Source of the DNA: Rhodoferax sp.
GTDB taxonomy: Bacteria; Pseudomonadota; Gammaproteobacteria; Burkholderiales; Burkholderiaceae_C
NCBI RefSeq assembly: GCF_028715765.1
Contig: NZ_JAQURE010000004.1
Location: 62,001-126,000 of the forward strand
DNA length: 64,000 nt
Reading direction: 5' to 3'
Below are positions 28,233 through 36,124 of the stretch, in pieces; the stretch's first letter is position 1; the number at the start of each line of letters is the position of its first letter. Under the pieces are notes generated by a model. That model was not told the origin of the DNA. It saw nothing but the letters and a program-made list of their open reading frames with translations, and made no database searches. The position numbers and the translations under genes were made by a program.

Positions 28233-28946
28233 TCACGCCATGGCCCAGCGTGCAGCATGTGTGGCATGCAATGTGGTGGTGTCAAACAGCGGCACGGCGC
28301 AATCTTGTGGACGAACCAGCATGGCGATTTCGGTGCAGCCCAGAATGACAGCTTGCGCACCTTGCGCTTGCAGGTTGGCGATGATCTGTTGGTACGCGTG
28401 GCGGGAGGCGTCTTGCACTTTGCCCAAGCACAGCTCGTCAAAAATGATGCGGTGCACAGCGTCGCGCTCAGGCTGGGGTGGCGTCAACACCGTCAGGCCA
28501 TGGGTGTTTTCCAGCCGGCTGCGGTAAAAGTCTTGCTCCATGGTGAAGCGGGTGCCCAGCAGCCCCACGGTGTGAAACCCAGCCGCCTTGATGGCCTGTG
28601 CGGTGGGGTCGGCAATGTGCAGCAACGGGATGGGGATGCCGGCTTGGACTTCATCGGCCAGCTTGTGCATGGTGTTGGTGCAAATCACCAGCGCCTGCGC
28701 GCCAGCATGGGCCAGGTTTTGCGCGATGGTGGTGAGCTGCACGGCGGCTTTGTCCCACTGGTTGCTGCGTTGAAGCTCGGCTATGTCGGCAAAGTCCACG
28801 CTGTGTAACAGCAGCTTGGCCGAGTGCAGCCCGCCCAGTTTGGCTTGGATGGTGCGGTTGATGATTTGGTAATAGGGCACGGTTGATTCCCAGCTCATGC
28901 CGCCGATCAAGCCCAGGGTTTTGAGGTAGAGTGCATTGTTTTTCAT
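28233..28946 (-). CDS. Aspartate/glutamate racemase family protein
   Basis: This is a 237-residue cofactor-independent racemase. Both catalytic cysteines are present in the family context: VICTNTMHKL near residue 86 and VILGCTEIAML near 205. The opening LGLIGGMSWESTVPYYQ is the signature of the aspartate racemase / YgeA branch, so broad-specificity amino acid racemisation is likely. It is read in the same direction as the aminotransferase and LysE exporter, and its start codon lies at the edge of a dispersed repeat. Confidence 0.88.
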   Translation of the reverse strand: MKNNALYLKTLGLIGGMSWESTVPYYQIINRTIQAKLGGLHSAKLLLHSVDFADIAELQRSNQWDKAAVQLTTIAQNLAHAGAQALVICTNTMHKLADEVQAGIPIPLLHIADPTAQAIKAAGFHTVGLLGTRFTMEQDFYRSRLENTHGLTVLTPPQPERDAVHRIIFDELCLGKVQDASRHAYQQIIANLQAQGAQAVILGCTEIAMLVRPQDCAVPLFDTTTLHATHAARWAMA

Positions 28947-28996
28947 AGCTTTTCACGCTTTATTGATAAGGGCTAGAGGCCAATTTGTTATGTAAA
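28939..28996 (-). repeat. Dispersed repeat copy between racemase and LysE genes
   Basis: On the plus strand it reads TTTTTCATAGC, TTTTCACGCTTTATTGATAAG, then GGCTAGAGGCCAATTTG. This is a full-length reverse-orientation match to the copy at 59870. It fills almost the whole gap between the two genes and supplies the ATG context of the racemase gene. Confidence 0.8.
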
Positions 28997-28999
28997 AAG

Positions 29000-29611
29000 T
29001 CAAAGGGTGGCCATCCAAAGTGCCGTGACCAGCAGCACCAGTGCCATGCTGCGGTTAAACCACAGCAGCCTGCGCCCGCCGTGTTGCGCGTCTGCCAGCC
29101 AGTTGCGCAAGCCGGTACCCACCAGTGCATAAGTCAGGTTGCTGGCCAGGGCAAAACCCAGCAGCAGCGGCAGCACCACGGCAAACCGCGCACCCATGTC
29201 AGTGCGCCCAGCCAGCCAACCTGCCACCACGGTGAGTGCCAGCATCCAGGCCTTGATGTTCAAAAACTGCAGCAGTACGCCTTGCCAAAACGTCACGTTG
29301 AGTTGGCGGTTACTGGCCTGAGCCAGCGTGTGTGCGTGCCACAACTGCCAAGCCAGCCAGAGCAAATAGCCCACGCCCAACAGCTTGACGCCCCAGCGCA
29401 GCGCAGGCACGCCCACCACCAGCGCCCCCACACCGCTGGCACACAGCGAGAGCAGCAGCCCCCAGCCCACCGGCACTGCCAGCACAAAGTGCAGGGCGCG
29501 GCGCAACCCTAAGTTGGCAGCCAATGCGGTTGACAGCGTGGTGTTGGGCCCCGGCGTAAAGCTCACCGCAGTGCACAGCATCAGGAGTGCTGAGAGTTCG
29601 CTGGTGTTCAT
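29000..29611 (-). CDS. LysE/RhtB-family amino acid exporter
   Basis: This 203-residue inner-membrane protein has five to six hydrophobic segments. The family hallmark SFTPGPNTTLSTALAANLG is at residues 17-35, and GVLLQFLNIKAWMLALTVVAG lies in the middle. LysE/RhtB proteins export amino acids or related small metabolites. It is divergent from a MocR-type regulator gene across 178 bp with an inverted repeat, so that regulator probably controls it. Confidence 0.9.
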   Translation of the reverse strand: MNTSELSALLMLCTAVSFTPGPNTTLSTALAANLGLRRALHFVLAVPVGWGLLLSLCASGVGALVVGVPALRWGVKLLGVGYLLWLAWQLWHAHTLAQASNRQLNVTFWQGVLLQFLNIKAWMLALTVVAGWLAGRTDMGARFAVVLPLLLGFALASNLTYALVGTGLRNWLADAQHGGRRLLWFNRSMALVLLVTALWMATL

Positions 29612-29677
29612 GGGCGTGATGTAGCAGTTACGTTGTTCATGTCACACACTGTAGCCAAAATACCAATACACTGACAG

Positions 29678-29708
29678 TACAGTTTTGTGAACAATTTTCT
29701 AAACTGTA
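29678..29708. promoter_or_regulatory. Inverted repeat TACAGTTT / AAACTGTA in the LysE-MocR gap
   Basis: Two perfect eight-base arms at 29678-29685 and 29701-29708 are separated by 15 bp. A further CACTGTAG half-site lies at about 29647. The position between divergent genes makes it a candidate operator for the MocR-type protein. Confidence 0.6.
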
Positions 29709-29789
29709 TGGTGTGTGTGGGTGATACAGATGCGATTGGGTGCAAAGCCGCCACGCGGCTAGCGATAGGGCAGCATTGCCCGGGAGAAC

Positions 29790-31283
29790 TTGATGACTTT
29801 GGTGAAATCTGCGGCGCAGCCGCTGGCACAACAACTGGCTGAGCGGTTTGCCCAGCGCATTCGCTCGCGCTTGCTGGCACCTGGCACGCGCTTGCCCTCG
29901 GTACGCCAGTGCGCGCAGCAGCAGGGTGTGAGCCCCAGCACGGTGGTGGCAGCCTATGACCGCTTGCTGGCGCAAGGGCTGATCGAGGCGCAGAAAAACC
30001 GTGGGTTTTATACAAGAAATCAGGCTCTACCGCCCGTCGTACAAGCGCTAGCAGCTATTGAAAACGAAGCAAGTGGGCTTATCTCTGCAGCGCAACACAG
30101 CGCAGTGGGTGCGTTGCCACTGGACTTGCCCCCTGTTTTGCCCCATGTGCCCGTGGACGCTGCAGCGCTGATTCGTGGCATGTTCTACGCACCAGGTGGG
30201 CGTGCGCAACCTGGCATGGGGGCGTTTCCGTCAGAGTGGCTGGCGTCGAACTTCATGGCGGCGGCATTGCGGCGCTTTTGCACAACTTCTGCGCTCAACG
30301 CCGCATCGTTGCACTATGGTGAGCCAGCGGGTGATGTGAGCTTGCGTGAGGCCGTGGCGGCGCGGCTGAACACCCTTGGCATTGCGGCGGGTGCGGGTCA
30401 GGTCATCACCACGCTGGGCGCCACGCATGCGCTGGACATCATCAGCCGCACGCTGCTGCGCCCGGGCGACTGTGTGATGGTCGAAGAACCCGGCTGGGCG
30501 GTTGAATTTGCCCGGTTGGATGCCTTGGGCATGCGCATCTTGCCTGTGCCGCGGGGTGTTGAGGGGCCTGACCTGGAGGTGATGGCGCGCATGTGTGAGC
30601 TGCACCAGCCCAAACTGTTTGTCAGCGTGAGTGTGTTTCACAACCCCACCGGCTATTGCTTGAGTGCAGCGCATGCGCACCGGGTGTTGCAACTGGCGCA
30701 CCGTTATGCGTTTGAGGTGGTGGAGGATGACACTTACAGCCACATTGCCCCAGACCACGCCACCCGGGTGTGCGCGTTGGATGGTCTGGAGCGCAGCATT
30801 TATGTCAGCGGGTTTGCCAAAATTTTGGCACCTGGCTGGCGCGTGGGCTACCTGGCCGCGCCACCGCGGCTGGTCGAGCGCTTGCTTGACACCAAGCTGC
30901 TGGGCACCCTGACTACCCCGGCCTTGTTTGAGAAAGCACTGGCCTGGTGCATGACCCAAGGCCAACTGCGCCGCCACGCCTTGCAACTGCGCACCCGGCT
31001 AGACCTGGCGCGCAGCCGCAGTGTGGCGCTGGCGCTGCAGGCGGGTTGCCAGTTTGCCTCACCCCCAGCGGGTTTGTTTGGTTGGGTTGACACCGGCGTG
31101 GATACTGACAAATTGGCGCTGCGCATGCTGGATGTGGGCTACTTGCTGGCTCCTGGCGCTTTGTTTCATGCCAACCACGCCCCCAGCACGCTGATGCGTA
31201 TCAACTTTTGCACCACGCAAGATGCGCAGTTTTGGCAGGTGTTTGAAGCAGCGCGTGCCGAGCTGGCGCGTAAGGGCTTGTAA
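29790..31283 (+). CDS. MocR-type transcriptional regulator (GntR domain plus aminotransferase domain)
   Basis: This 497-residue chimera has an N-terminal GntR winged helix (AQQLAERFAQRIRSRLLAPG, then SPSTVVAAYDRLLAQGLIEA, residues 13-75). A linker encoded partly by a dispersed repeat follows, then a fold-type I aminotransferase domain with HNPTGY and GFAKILAPGWRVG; the PLP lysine is near 344. MocR proteins sense PLP or amino acid derivatives and regulate neighbouring genes. The divergent LysE exporter is the obvious target. Whether the domain is still catalytic cannot be told. Confidence 0.92.
   Translation: MMTLVKSAAQPLAQQLAERFAQRIRSRLLAPGTRLPSVRQCAQQQGVSPSTVVAAYDRLLAQGLIEAQKNRGFYTRNQALPPVVQALAAIENEASGLISAAQHSAVGALPLDLPPVLPHVPVDAAALIRGMFYAPGGRAQPGMGAFPSEWLASNFMAAALRRFCTTSALNAASLHYGEPAGDVSLREAVAARLNTLGIAAGAGQVITTLGATHALDIISRTLLRPGDCVMVEEPGWAVEFARLDALGMRILPVPRGVEGPDLEVMARMCELHQPKLFVSVSVFHNPTGYCLSAAHAHRVLQLAHRYAFEVVEDDTYSHIAPDHATRVCALDGLERSIYVSGFAKILAPGWRVGYLAAPPRLVERLLDTKLLGTLTTPALFEKALAWCMTQGQLRRHALQLRTRLDLARSRSVALALQAGCQFASPPAGLFGWVDTGVDTDKLALRMLDVGYLLAPGALFHANHAPSTLMRINFCTTQDAQFWQVFEAARAELARKGL
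30046..30073 (+). repeat. Repeat-derived segment in the MocR linker
   Basis: This is the same CAAGCGCTAGCAGCTATTGA-AAA run as in scpA at 18416. It is in frame and encodes [11 protein letters not shown] in the linker between the DNA-binding and aminotransferase domains. Confidence 0.6.
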
Positions 31284-31302
31284 AGCCCTAAGAGGGTGTG
31301 AG

Positions 31303-32562
31303 TCAGCTCGACATTTCAGTCAAGATATTTTTCACCCAGCTGGCGCGGTAGAGCGACTCGGCCTCTGACGGCTGCGTGGAGGCGCCGCCCACGTTGGGTA
31401 CAGCCACCAGTTTGTCGTCCTGGGGGGTGTAGTGGCCAATCTGGCTGATGGCTTGGCTGGCGTTGACTTGGCTGAAGCTGGTGTCCAGGGCGGTTGAGGT
31501 CATGACTTCTTTGCCGTTCATCAGTGCCACCAGGTTCAGGGCGCAAATTTTGGCCTGGCTGTTGGCGGCAAAGCCCGACTTGGGCATGTCGCCCGCTTGG
31601 CAGGCGTCGCCAATGACGTGAATGCCTGGGTGAACCACCGACTCAAAGGTATTGGCATGCACCGGGCACCAGGCTTTGTTGGCACCGGCCAAGCCAGTGA
31701 TCAGCGCAATCCTGGCGGCGCGCTGGGGCGGGATCAGGTTGACCACGGCGCCTTTGATGACCTCGCCGCCGTTGAGGGTGAGGCTGCGATCAGCATCATT
31801 GACGGCAGAGATGGTTTGGCCACCACGGTACTCCAGCACATTGGCAAACTGCTTTTCCCAGATGGTTTTGAACAACGCGCTGTGCGCCAGCGGCTCGGGG
31901 TTGGCATCGAGCACGATGAGCTTGGACTTGGGCTTGGCTTGCTGCAAATACAACGCGATCATGCAGGCACGCTCATAGGCCCCTACGGGGTAGCGCAGCG
32001 GCGGCAGCGGAATGCTCAGCAGCACCGTGCCGCCGTCGGGCATGGCCTGCAGCTGCTGGCGCAGCAGCTCGGTTTGGGCGCCATCGGTCCAGGCGTGAGG
32101 CATGGTTTTGGGCGTACTGGCAGGGTTGTAACCGGGCAAACCATCCAGGCGCAGCCCTACCCCTGGCGACAAAATCAGACGGTCGTAATGGAGGGTTTTG
32201 CCGGTGAGTTTGAGTGCTTTGATGTCAGGCTGAATGCTGCTCACCGTGTCATGAATCAGCTTGATGCCGTGCTGGCTGGCCAAGCTGTTGTAGCGCAAGG
32301 TCAGCGGGCGCAGGTCAGGCAGCAAGCCCGCCAGGTAGAGGTTGGCGGAGGGGAAGGCCACATATTGCTCGTGAGGCTCGATCAGCATCACCTCCAGGCT
32401 GGGGTCTTGCAGGCGCAAGGTTTTGGCCGCCAGCGTGCCACCAAAACCACCACCCACCACCACCACCCGGCGGCTGGGCGTGCTTTGTGCCCACGTGGAA
32501 ACACCAGCCAAGGCGCTGCTGGCACCGGCCCATTGAATGAATTGTCTGCGTTGGATGTTCAT
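31303..32562 (-). CDS. Flavocytochrome c-like FAD subunit (FccB/SoxF family), atypical cysteines
   Basis: This 419-residue protein has a twin-arginine signal (NIQRRQFIQWAG, cleavage probably after WAQ near 26). The FAD-binding VVVVGGGFGG is at about 33-42, with VINLIPPQRAARIA-type and HVIGDACQAGDMPKSGFAANSQAK motifs of sulfide dehydrogenase flavoproteins. The C-terminal WCPV cysteine is kept (C299). The cysteine that covalently holds FAD is Ala at about 69, and the first redox-active cysteine (RCPPGPYER context) is Tyr191. It pairs with the diheme cytochrome upstream in the transcript. Sulfide as substrate is doubtful. Confidence 0.8.
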   Translation of the reverse strand: MNIQRRQFIQWAGASSALAGVSTWAQSTPSRRVVVVGGGFGGTLAAKTLRLQDPSLEVMLIEPHEQYVAFPSANLYLAGLLPDLRPLTLRYNSLASQHGIKLIHDTVSSIQPDIKALKLTGKTLHYDRLILSPGVGLRLDGLPGYNPASTPKTMPHAWTDGAQTELLRQQLQAMPDGGTVLLSIPLPPLRYPVGAYERACMIALYLQQAKPKSKLIVLDANPEPLAHSALFKTIWEKQFANVLEYRGGQTISAVNDADRSLTLNGGEVIKGAVVNLIPPQRAARIALITGLAGANKAWCPVHANTFESVVHPGIHVIGDACQAGDMPKSGFAANSQAKICALNLVALMNGKEVMTSTALDTSFSQVNASQAISQIGHYTPQDDKLVAVPNVGGASTQPSEAESLYRASWVKNILTEMSS

Positions 32563-32578
32563 GGCAAAAGCTGCTGGG

Positions 32579-33196
32579 TTACTTGATGAGTGCCGGGTTT
32601 TGGCTGGCGTAATAGCTCAAGATGGCATCTAACTCCGGGGGTGCCAGGTTTTGCACTTTGGCCGCCATGCGCAGGGGCATCTTGCGCGCGCGTTCGGTGT
32701 ACAACTTCATTTGCAGCTGCAAAAAACCCAGCCATTGCCCAGACAGCACGGGCGGATCATCTGACGCGCGGCGGCCTTGGGTGATGTGGCATTCGGCACA
32801 GTTCTTTTCTACCAACGTGGCACCCAAAGCGACTTTGGTGGCATCAAGCTGTTGGGCATGGGGCTGTGGTTTTTGGGCGCTGAAAAAATCAGCCATGACC
32901 CCAAAATCTGCGTCGCTATAACCTTGAGCAATGCGCCCCATCAGGCTTGAGGCGCGGTCACCGGCTTTGAACTCTTGCATGGCATCCAGAATGATCTGTT
33001 TGGGTGTGCCCGCCAGGTTGGGCAACGTCAAGCCCGCGCTGTTGCCAACGGTGCCGTGGCAGGAAAAGCAGGCATTGACCAACATCTCTGCGCTGGCAGG
33101 TGCGGCCGAAGCTGCGGGCGACAGCGCACAGACGGCAGTCAACACAGTCAAACAACGAATCAAGCGCTTGAAACGCTTGTTTTTAAGAAGCATCAT
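32579..33196 (-). CDS. Periplasmic diheme cytochrome c (FccA-like)
   Basis: This 205-residue secreted cytochrome has a basic N-terminus, a hydrophobic stretch and a probable cleavage after ASA near residue 31. Two heme-attachment sites are visible, CFSCH at 43-47 and CAECH at 133-137. The layout is that of c4-type or flavocytochrome-c heme subunits. A GGGAG ribosome-binding site sits six bases before the ATG at 33196. The flavoprotein gene follows after 16 bp, so this is probably its electron acceptor. Confidence 0.87.
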   Translation of the reverse strand: MMLLKNKRFKRLIRCLTVLTAVCALSPAASAAPASAEMLVNACFSCHGTVGNSAGLTLPNLAGTPKQIILDAMQEFKAGDRASSLMGRIAQGYSDADFGVMADFFSAQKPQPHAQQLDATKVALGATLVEKNCAECHITQGRRASDDPPVLSGQWLGFLQLQMKLYTERARKMPLRMAAKVQNLAPPELDAILSYYASQNPALIK

Positions 33197-33320
33197 GAAC
33201 GACTCCCTGATGGTGATGCAAAAAAATTAATTGGATTATGAAAGCATCTTAAGCTTGCTTCATGCCTTTTGAATTCTGGTTTGTACGTAGGTGGCGGTGG
33301 TGCCAAACCCAAGCTGCAAA

Positions 33321-33341
33321 AAGGCAGGCTTTTGCCGCCTT
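33321..33341. other. Hairpin in the 214-bp divergent gap before the PLP decarboxylase gene
   Basis: AAGGC-A-GGC pairs with GCC-GCCTT around a TTTT loop, with one bulged A. It lies between the cytochrome and decarboxylase genes. It could be part of a leader or operator; nothing else is evident in this gap. Confidence 0.35.
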
Positions 33342-33411
33342 GTTTGCGCCCAAGCCAACGGCCAGAGTCGGTAAGCTGCATAGACAATACCGGTTTTTTG
33401 ATTGAACCCCC

Positions 33412-34875
33412 ATGCACGCTACCTTGGCGGCTCTTGAGCCGTGTTCACTTGACCCGCAAGACTGGGCTGAACTGCGCCAGCAGGGTCACCGCATGCTTGA
33501 TGACATGCTGGACTACATTGCACACATTCGCCAGCGCCCGGTGTGGCAACCCATTCCCGATGCGGTGCGGGGCGCGTTTTCTGAGCCCCTTCCCCAACAC
33601 GCCATCAGCCTGTCCGATGCCCACCACCGGTTCATGACGCAGGTGTTGCCCTATGCCGGGGGCAATGCGCACCCGGCTTTCATGGGTTGGGTGCAAGGCG
33701 GTGGCACGCCGGTGGGCATGTTGGCCGAGATGCTGGCAGCTGGCCTGAATGCCAATCTGGGCGGGCGCGACCAAATGCCACTGGAAGTGGAGCGCCAAAT
33801 TGGCCTGTGGATGCGTGAGCTGTTTGGCTTCCCGGCCAGCGCCAATGGCTTGTTTGTCACCGGCTCGTCAACCGCCAATTTGCTGGGGGTGTTGGTGGCG
33901 CGCACGCATGCGCTGGGAGTCGCCTCGCGCACCAGCGGGGTTGCGGGGCAAGGCGCACAGCTGGTGGCCTATGCCGCCAGCAGCGCCCACAGTTGCATTA
34001 CCAAAGCGATGGAAATCAGTGGCTTAGGCACCCAGGCGCTGCGCACTGTGCCTGTTGATGCCCTTGGGCAAATGGATGTGGCCGCCTTGGCGGCGTTGAT
34101 TGCGGCTGACCGCGCCGCTGGCTTGCAGCCGTTTTTTGTGGCGGCTTCTGCTGGCACGGTGAACACCGGCGCCATTGACCCCTTGGCACAAGTGGCAGAC
34201 CTGGCCGAGCGTGAGCAACTCTGGTTTCATGTGGACGGCGCACTGGGTGCACTGGCGGTGCTGTCACCGGCGCAAGCGCCCAAGTTCAAAGGCATTGAAC
34301 GCGCTGATTCGCTGGCGCTGGATTTTCACAAGTGGGGTCAGGTGCCCTATGACGCGGGCTATTTTTTGGTGCGCAACGGCGCTGACCAGCTCGATACCTT
34401 TGCCACACCTGCAGCTTATTTGGCGCGTCACACCCGCGGCTTGGCTGCGGGCTCGCCCTGGCCATGCGATTTTGGGCCGGATTTGTCGCGCGGTTTTCGG
34501 GCGTTGAAGACCTGGTTCACCTTCATGTGCCACGGCACTGAGCAGCTGGGTGCGGTGGTGGACCACTGCTGCGCATTGGCGCAACACCTGAAAACACTGG
34601 TGCTGGCCACGCCCGAGCTGGAGTTGATGGCACCGGTGGCGCTGAACGTGGTGTGTTTCAGATACCGTGGCGAGCACCCCAATGACCTGAACAACGAGAT
34701 TGTGGTGCGCCTGCACGAGTCAGGCCTGGCCGTGCCGTCGGCCAGCACCATTGATGGCCACGTGGTGATTCGCGCGGCCATTGTGAACCACCGCACCCAG
34801 GCCCAAGACATCGCTGTGCTGCTGGCCACCACGCTGGCGTTGGGTTGGCAACTGTCAGCCCCCACGCCCCAATAA
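33412..34875 (+). CDS. Group II PLP-dependent decarboxylase (aromatic-amino-acid-decarboxylase-like)
   Basis: This 487-residue fold-type I enzyme resembles aromatic-L-amino-acid and glutamate decarboxylases. It shows HPAFMGWVQGGGTPVGMLAE near residue 83, LFVTGSSTANLLGVLVAR near 147, SSAHSCITKAMEISG with the conserved His, WFHVDGALGALAVLS and DFHKWGQVPYDAGY with the PLP lysine near 307. The amino acid substrate is unknown. It is the first gene of a tight three-gene cassette with an ATP-grasp protein and a second PLP enzyme, suggesting biosynthesis of a modified amine or small peptide. Confidence 0.85.
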   Translation: MHATLAALEPCSLDPQDWAELRQQGHRMLDDMLDYIAHIRQRPVWQPIPDAVRGAFSEPLPQHAISLSDAHHRFMTQVLPYAGGNAHPAFMGWVQGGGTPVGMLAEMLAAGLNANLGGRDQMPLEVERQIGLWMRELFGFPASANGLFVTGSSTANLLGVLVARTHALGVASRTSGVAGQGAQLVAYAASSAHSCITKAMEISGLGTQALRTVPVDALGQMDVAALAALIAADRAAGLQPFFVAASAGTVNTGAIDPLAQVADLAEREQLWFHVDGALGALAVLSPAQAPKFKGIERADSLALDFHKWGQVPYDAGYFLVRNGADQLDTFATPAAYLARHTRGLAAGSPWPCDFGPDLSRGFRALKTWFTFMCHGTEQLGAVVDHCCALAQHLKTLVLATPELELMAPVALNVVCFRYRGEHPNDLNNEIVVRLHESGLAVPSASTIDGHVVIRAAIVNHRTQAQDIAVLLATTLALGWQLSAPTPQ

Positions 34876-34904
34876 CGCCCTTATCACTTACCGAGAACAC
34901 GCAA

Positions 34905-36110
34905 ATGACTCCTTCACATCCGCCTTTGATGGGTTTGGCACGCCTGATGCGCATGGCGTTCGATGGCAACAGCTTGATGCCGCTGGCCGAAACCTTCAAG
35001 GCGCGCGCCGAGGCCGACCCACAAGACGCCAACGCGTTGATGGACTTGTCGATTGCACTGCAGCTGCATGGCCTGCGCGAGCAGGGGCTGGCGGTGTTGA
35101 CCTTGGCGCTGGCCAGCAGCCGCGTCTATGAATTGCCAGCGCAGCGGCTAGCCACTGTGCGCTTGCTGGCCATCATGGGGCCAGGTGACTTGATGGCCAA
35201 TGCGCCGTTGGCGTTTTTGCTGGAAGACGCAGACATTTCACTCACCTTGTTTTACCTGCTGCCGGGCGAGCCCATGCCAACGCAGTTGCCCGAGCATGAT
35301 GTGGTGATGATTGCCATGTCGGAGACGCGCCAAAATCACCCGCTATTGGTGCAGCTCACGGAAGCGGTGAAGTCTTGGCTCAAGCCGCTGGTGGTGCGCC
35401 CCGAGGCCATTTTGCGCACCTCACGCGAGAGCGCTTACACCTTGCTCAAAGACCTGCCGGGGGTGTATGTACCACCCACCAAGCAAGCCACTCGTGCGGC
35501 ACTGCAAGCCTTATGCAATGGGCAGCACGCGCTGCAAGAGGTGCTGCCACAGGGGGCGTTCCCCCTCATCATTCGCCCGCTGGATTCGCATGCTGGGCAT
35601 GGGCTTGAAAAAGTGGCCGATCTGGCAGCCCTGCAGCAGTACCTGGCTGGCAGCTCAGATGATACGTTTTTCATAGCATCTTATGCAGACTACGCAAGCG
35701 CTGACGGCCTGTTTCGCAAATACCGGGTGGTGCTGGTGGACGGCGTGCCATTTGCCGGGCACATGGGGGTGTCGAGCCACTGGATGATTCATTACCTCAA
35801 CGCTGGCATGGTTGACAGTGCTGAAAAACGTGCTGAAGAAGCCGCCTTTATGCGTGATTTTGAGACTGATTTTGCCCGCCGCCATGCGCAGGCGCTCAGC
35901 CAGGTGCACGCGCGGTTGGGGCTGGACTATGCGGTGATGGACTGCGCTGAAACGGCTGCGGGCGACTTGTTTGTGTTTGAAGTGGACTCTGGTGCGGTGG
36001 TGCACTCCATGGACCCCGTAGACCTGTTTCCCTACAAAGTGCCTGCCATGAACAAAGTGTTTGAGGCATTTCAAGCCATGCTCAAACGCCGTGCTGGGGG
36101 GCTGCGTTGA
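34905..36110 (+). CDS. TPR / ATP-grasp domain protein, unknown function
   Basis: This 401-residue protein has an N-terminal TPR-like helical part (ADPQDANALMDLSIALQLHG, then EQGLAVLTLALASS, residues 30-75). A C-terminal region resembles ATP-grasp ligases: PLIIRPLDSHAGHGLEKV near 223, FRKYRVVLVDGVPFAGHMGVS near 268 and the metal-binding-like DLFVFEVDSGAVVHSMDP near 351. ATP-grasp enzymes join a carboxylate to an amine using ATP, so it could ligate a decarboxylation product to an amino acid. It lies 29 bp after the decarboxylase and abuts the next gene. The start at 34905 was chosen over an in-frame ATG overlapping the decarboxylase. Confidence 0.7.
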   Translation: MTPSHPPLMGLARLMRMAFDGNSLMPLAETFKARAEADPQDANALMDLSIALQLHGLREQGLAVLTLALASSRVYELPAQRLATVRLLAIMGPGDLMANAPLAFLLEDADISLTLFYLLPGEPMPTQLPEHDVVMIAMSETRQNHPLLVQLTEAVKSWLKPLVVRPEAILRTSRESAYTLLKDLPGVYVPPTKQATRAALQALCNGQHALQEVLPQGAFPLIIRPLDSHAGHGLEKVADLAALQQYLAGSSDDTFFIASYADYASADGLFRKYRVVLVDGVPFAGHMGVSSHWMIHYLNAGMVDSAEKRAEEAAFMRDFETDFARRHAQALSQVHARLGLDYAVMDCAETAAGDLFVFEVDSGAVVHSMDPVDLFPYKVPAMNKVFEAFQAMLKRRAGGLR

Positions 36111-36124
36111 AGGTGTGGTCTGCC

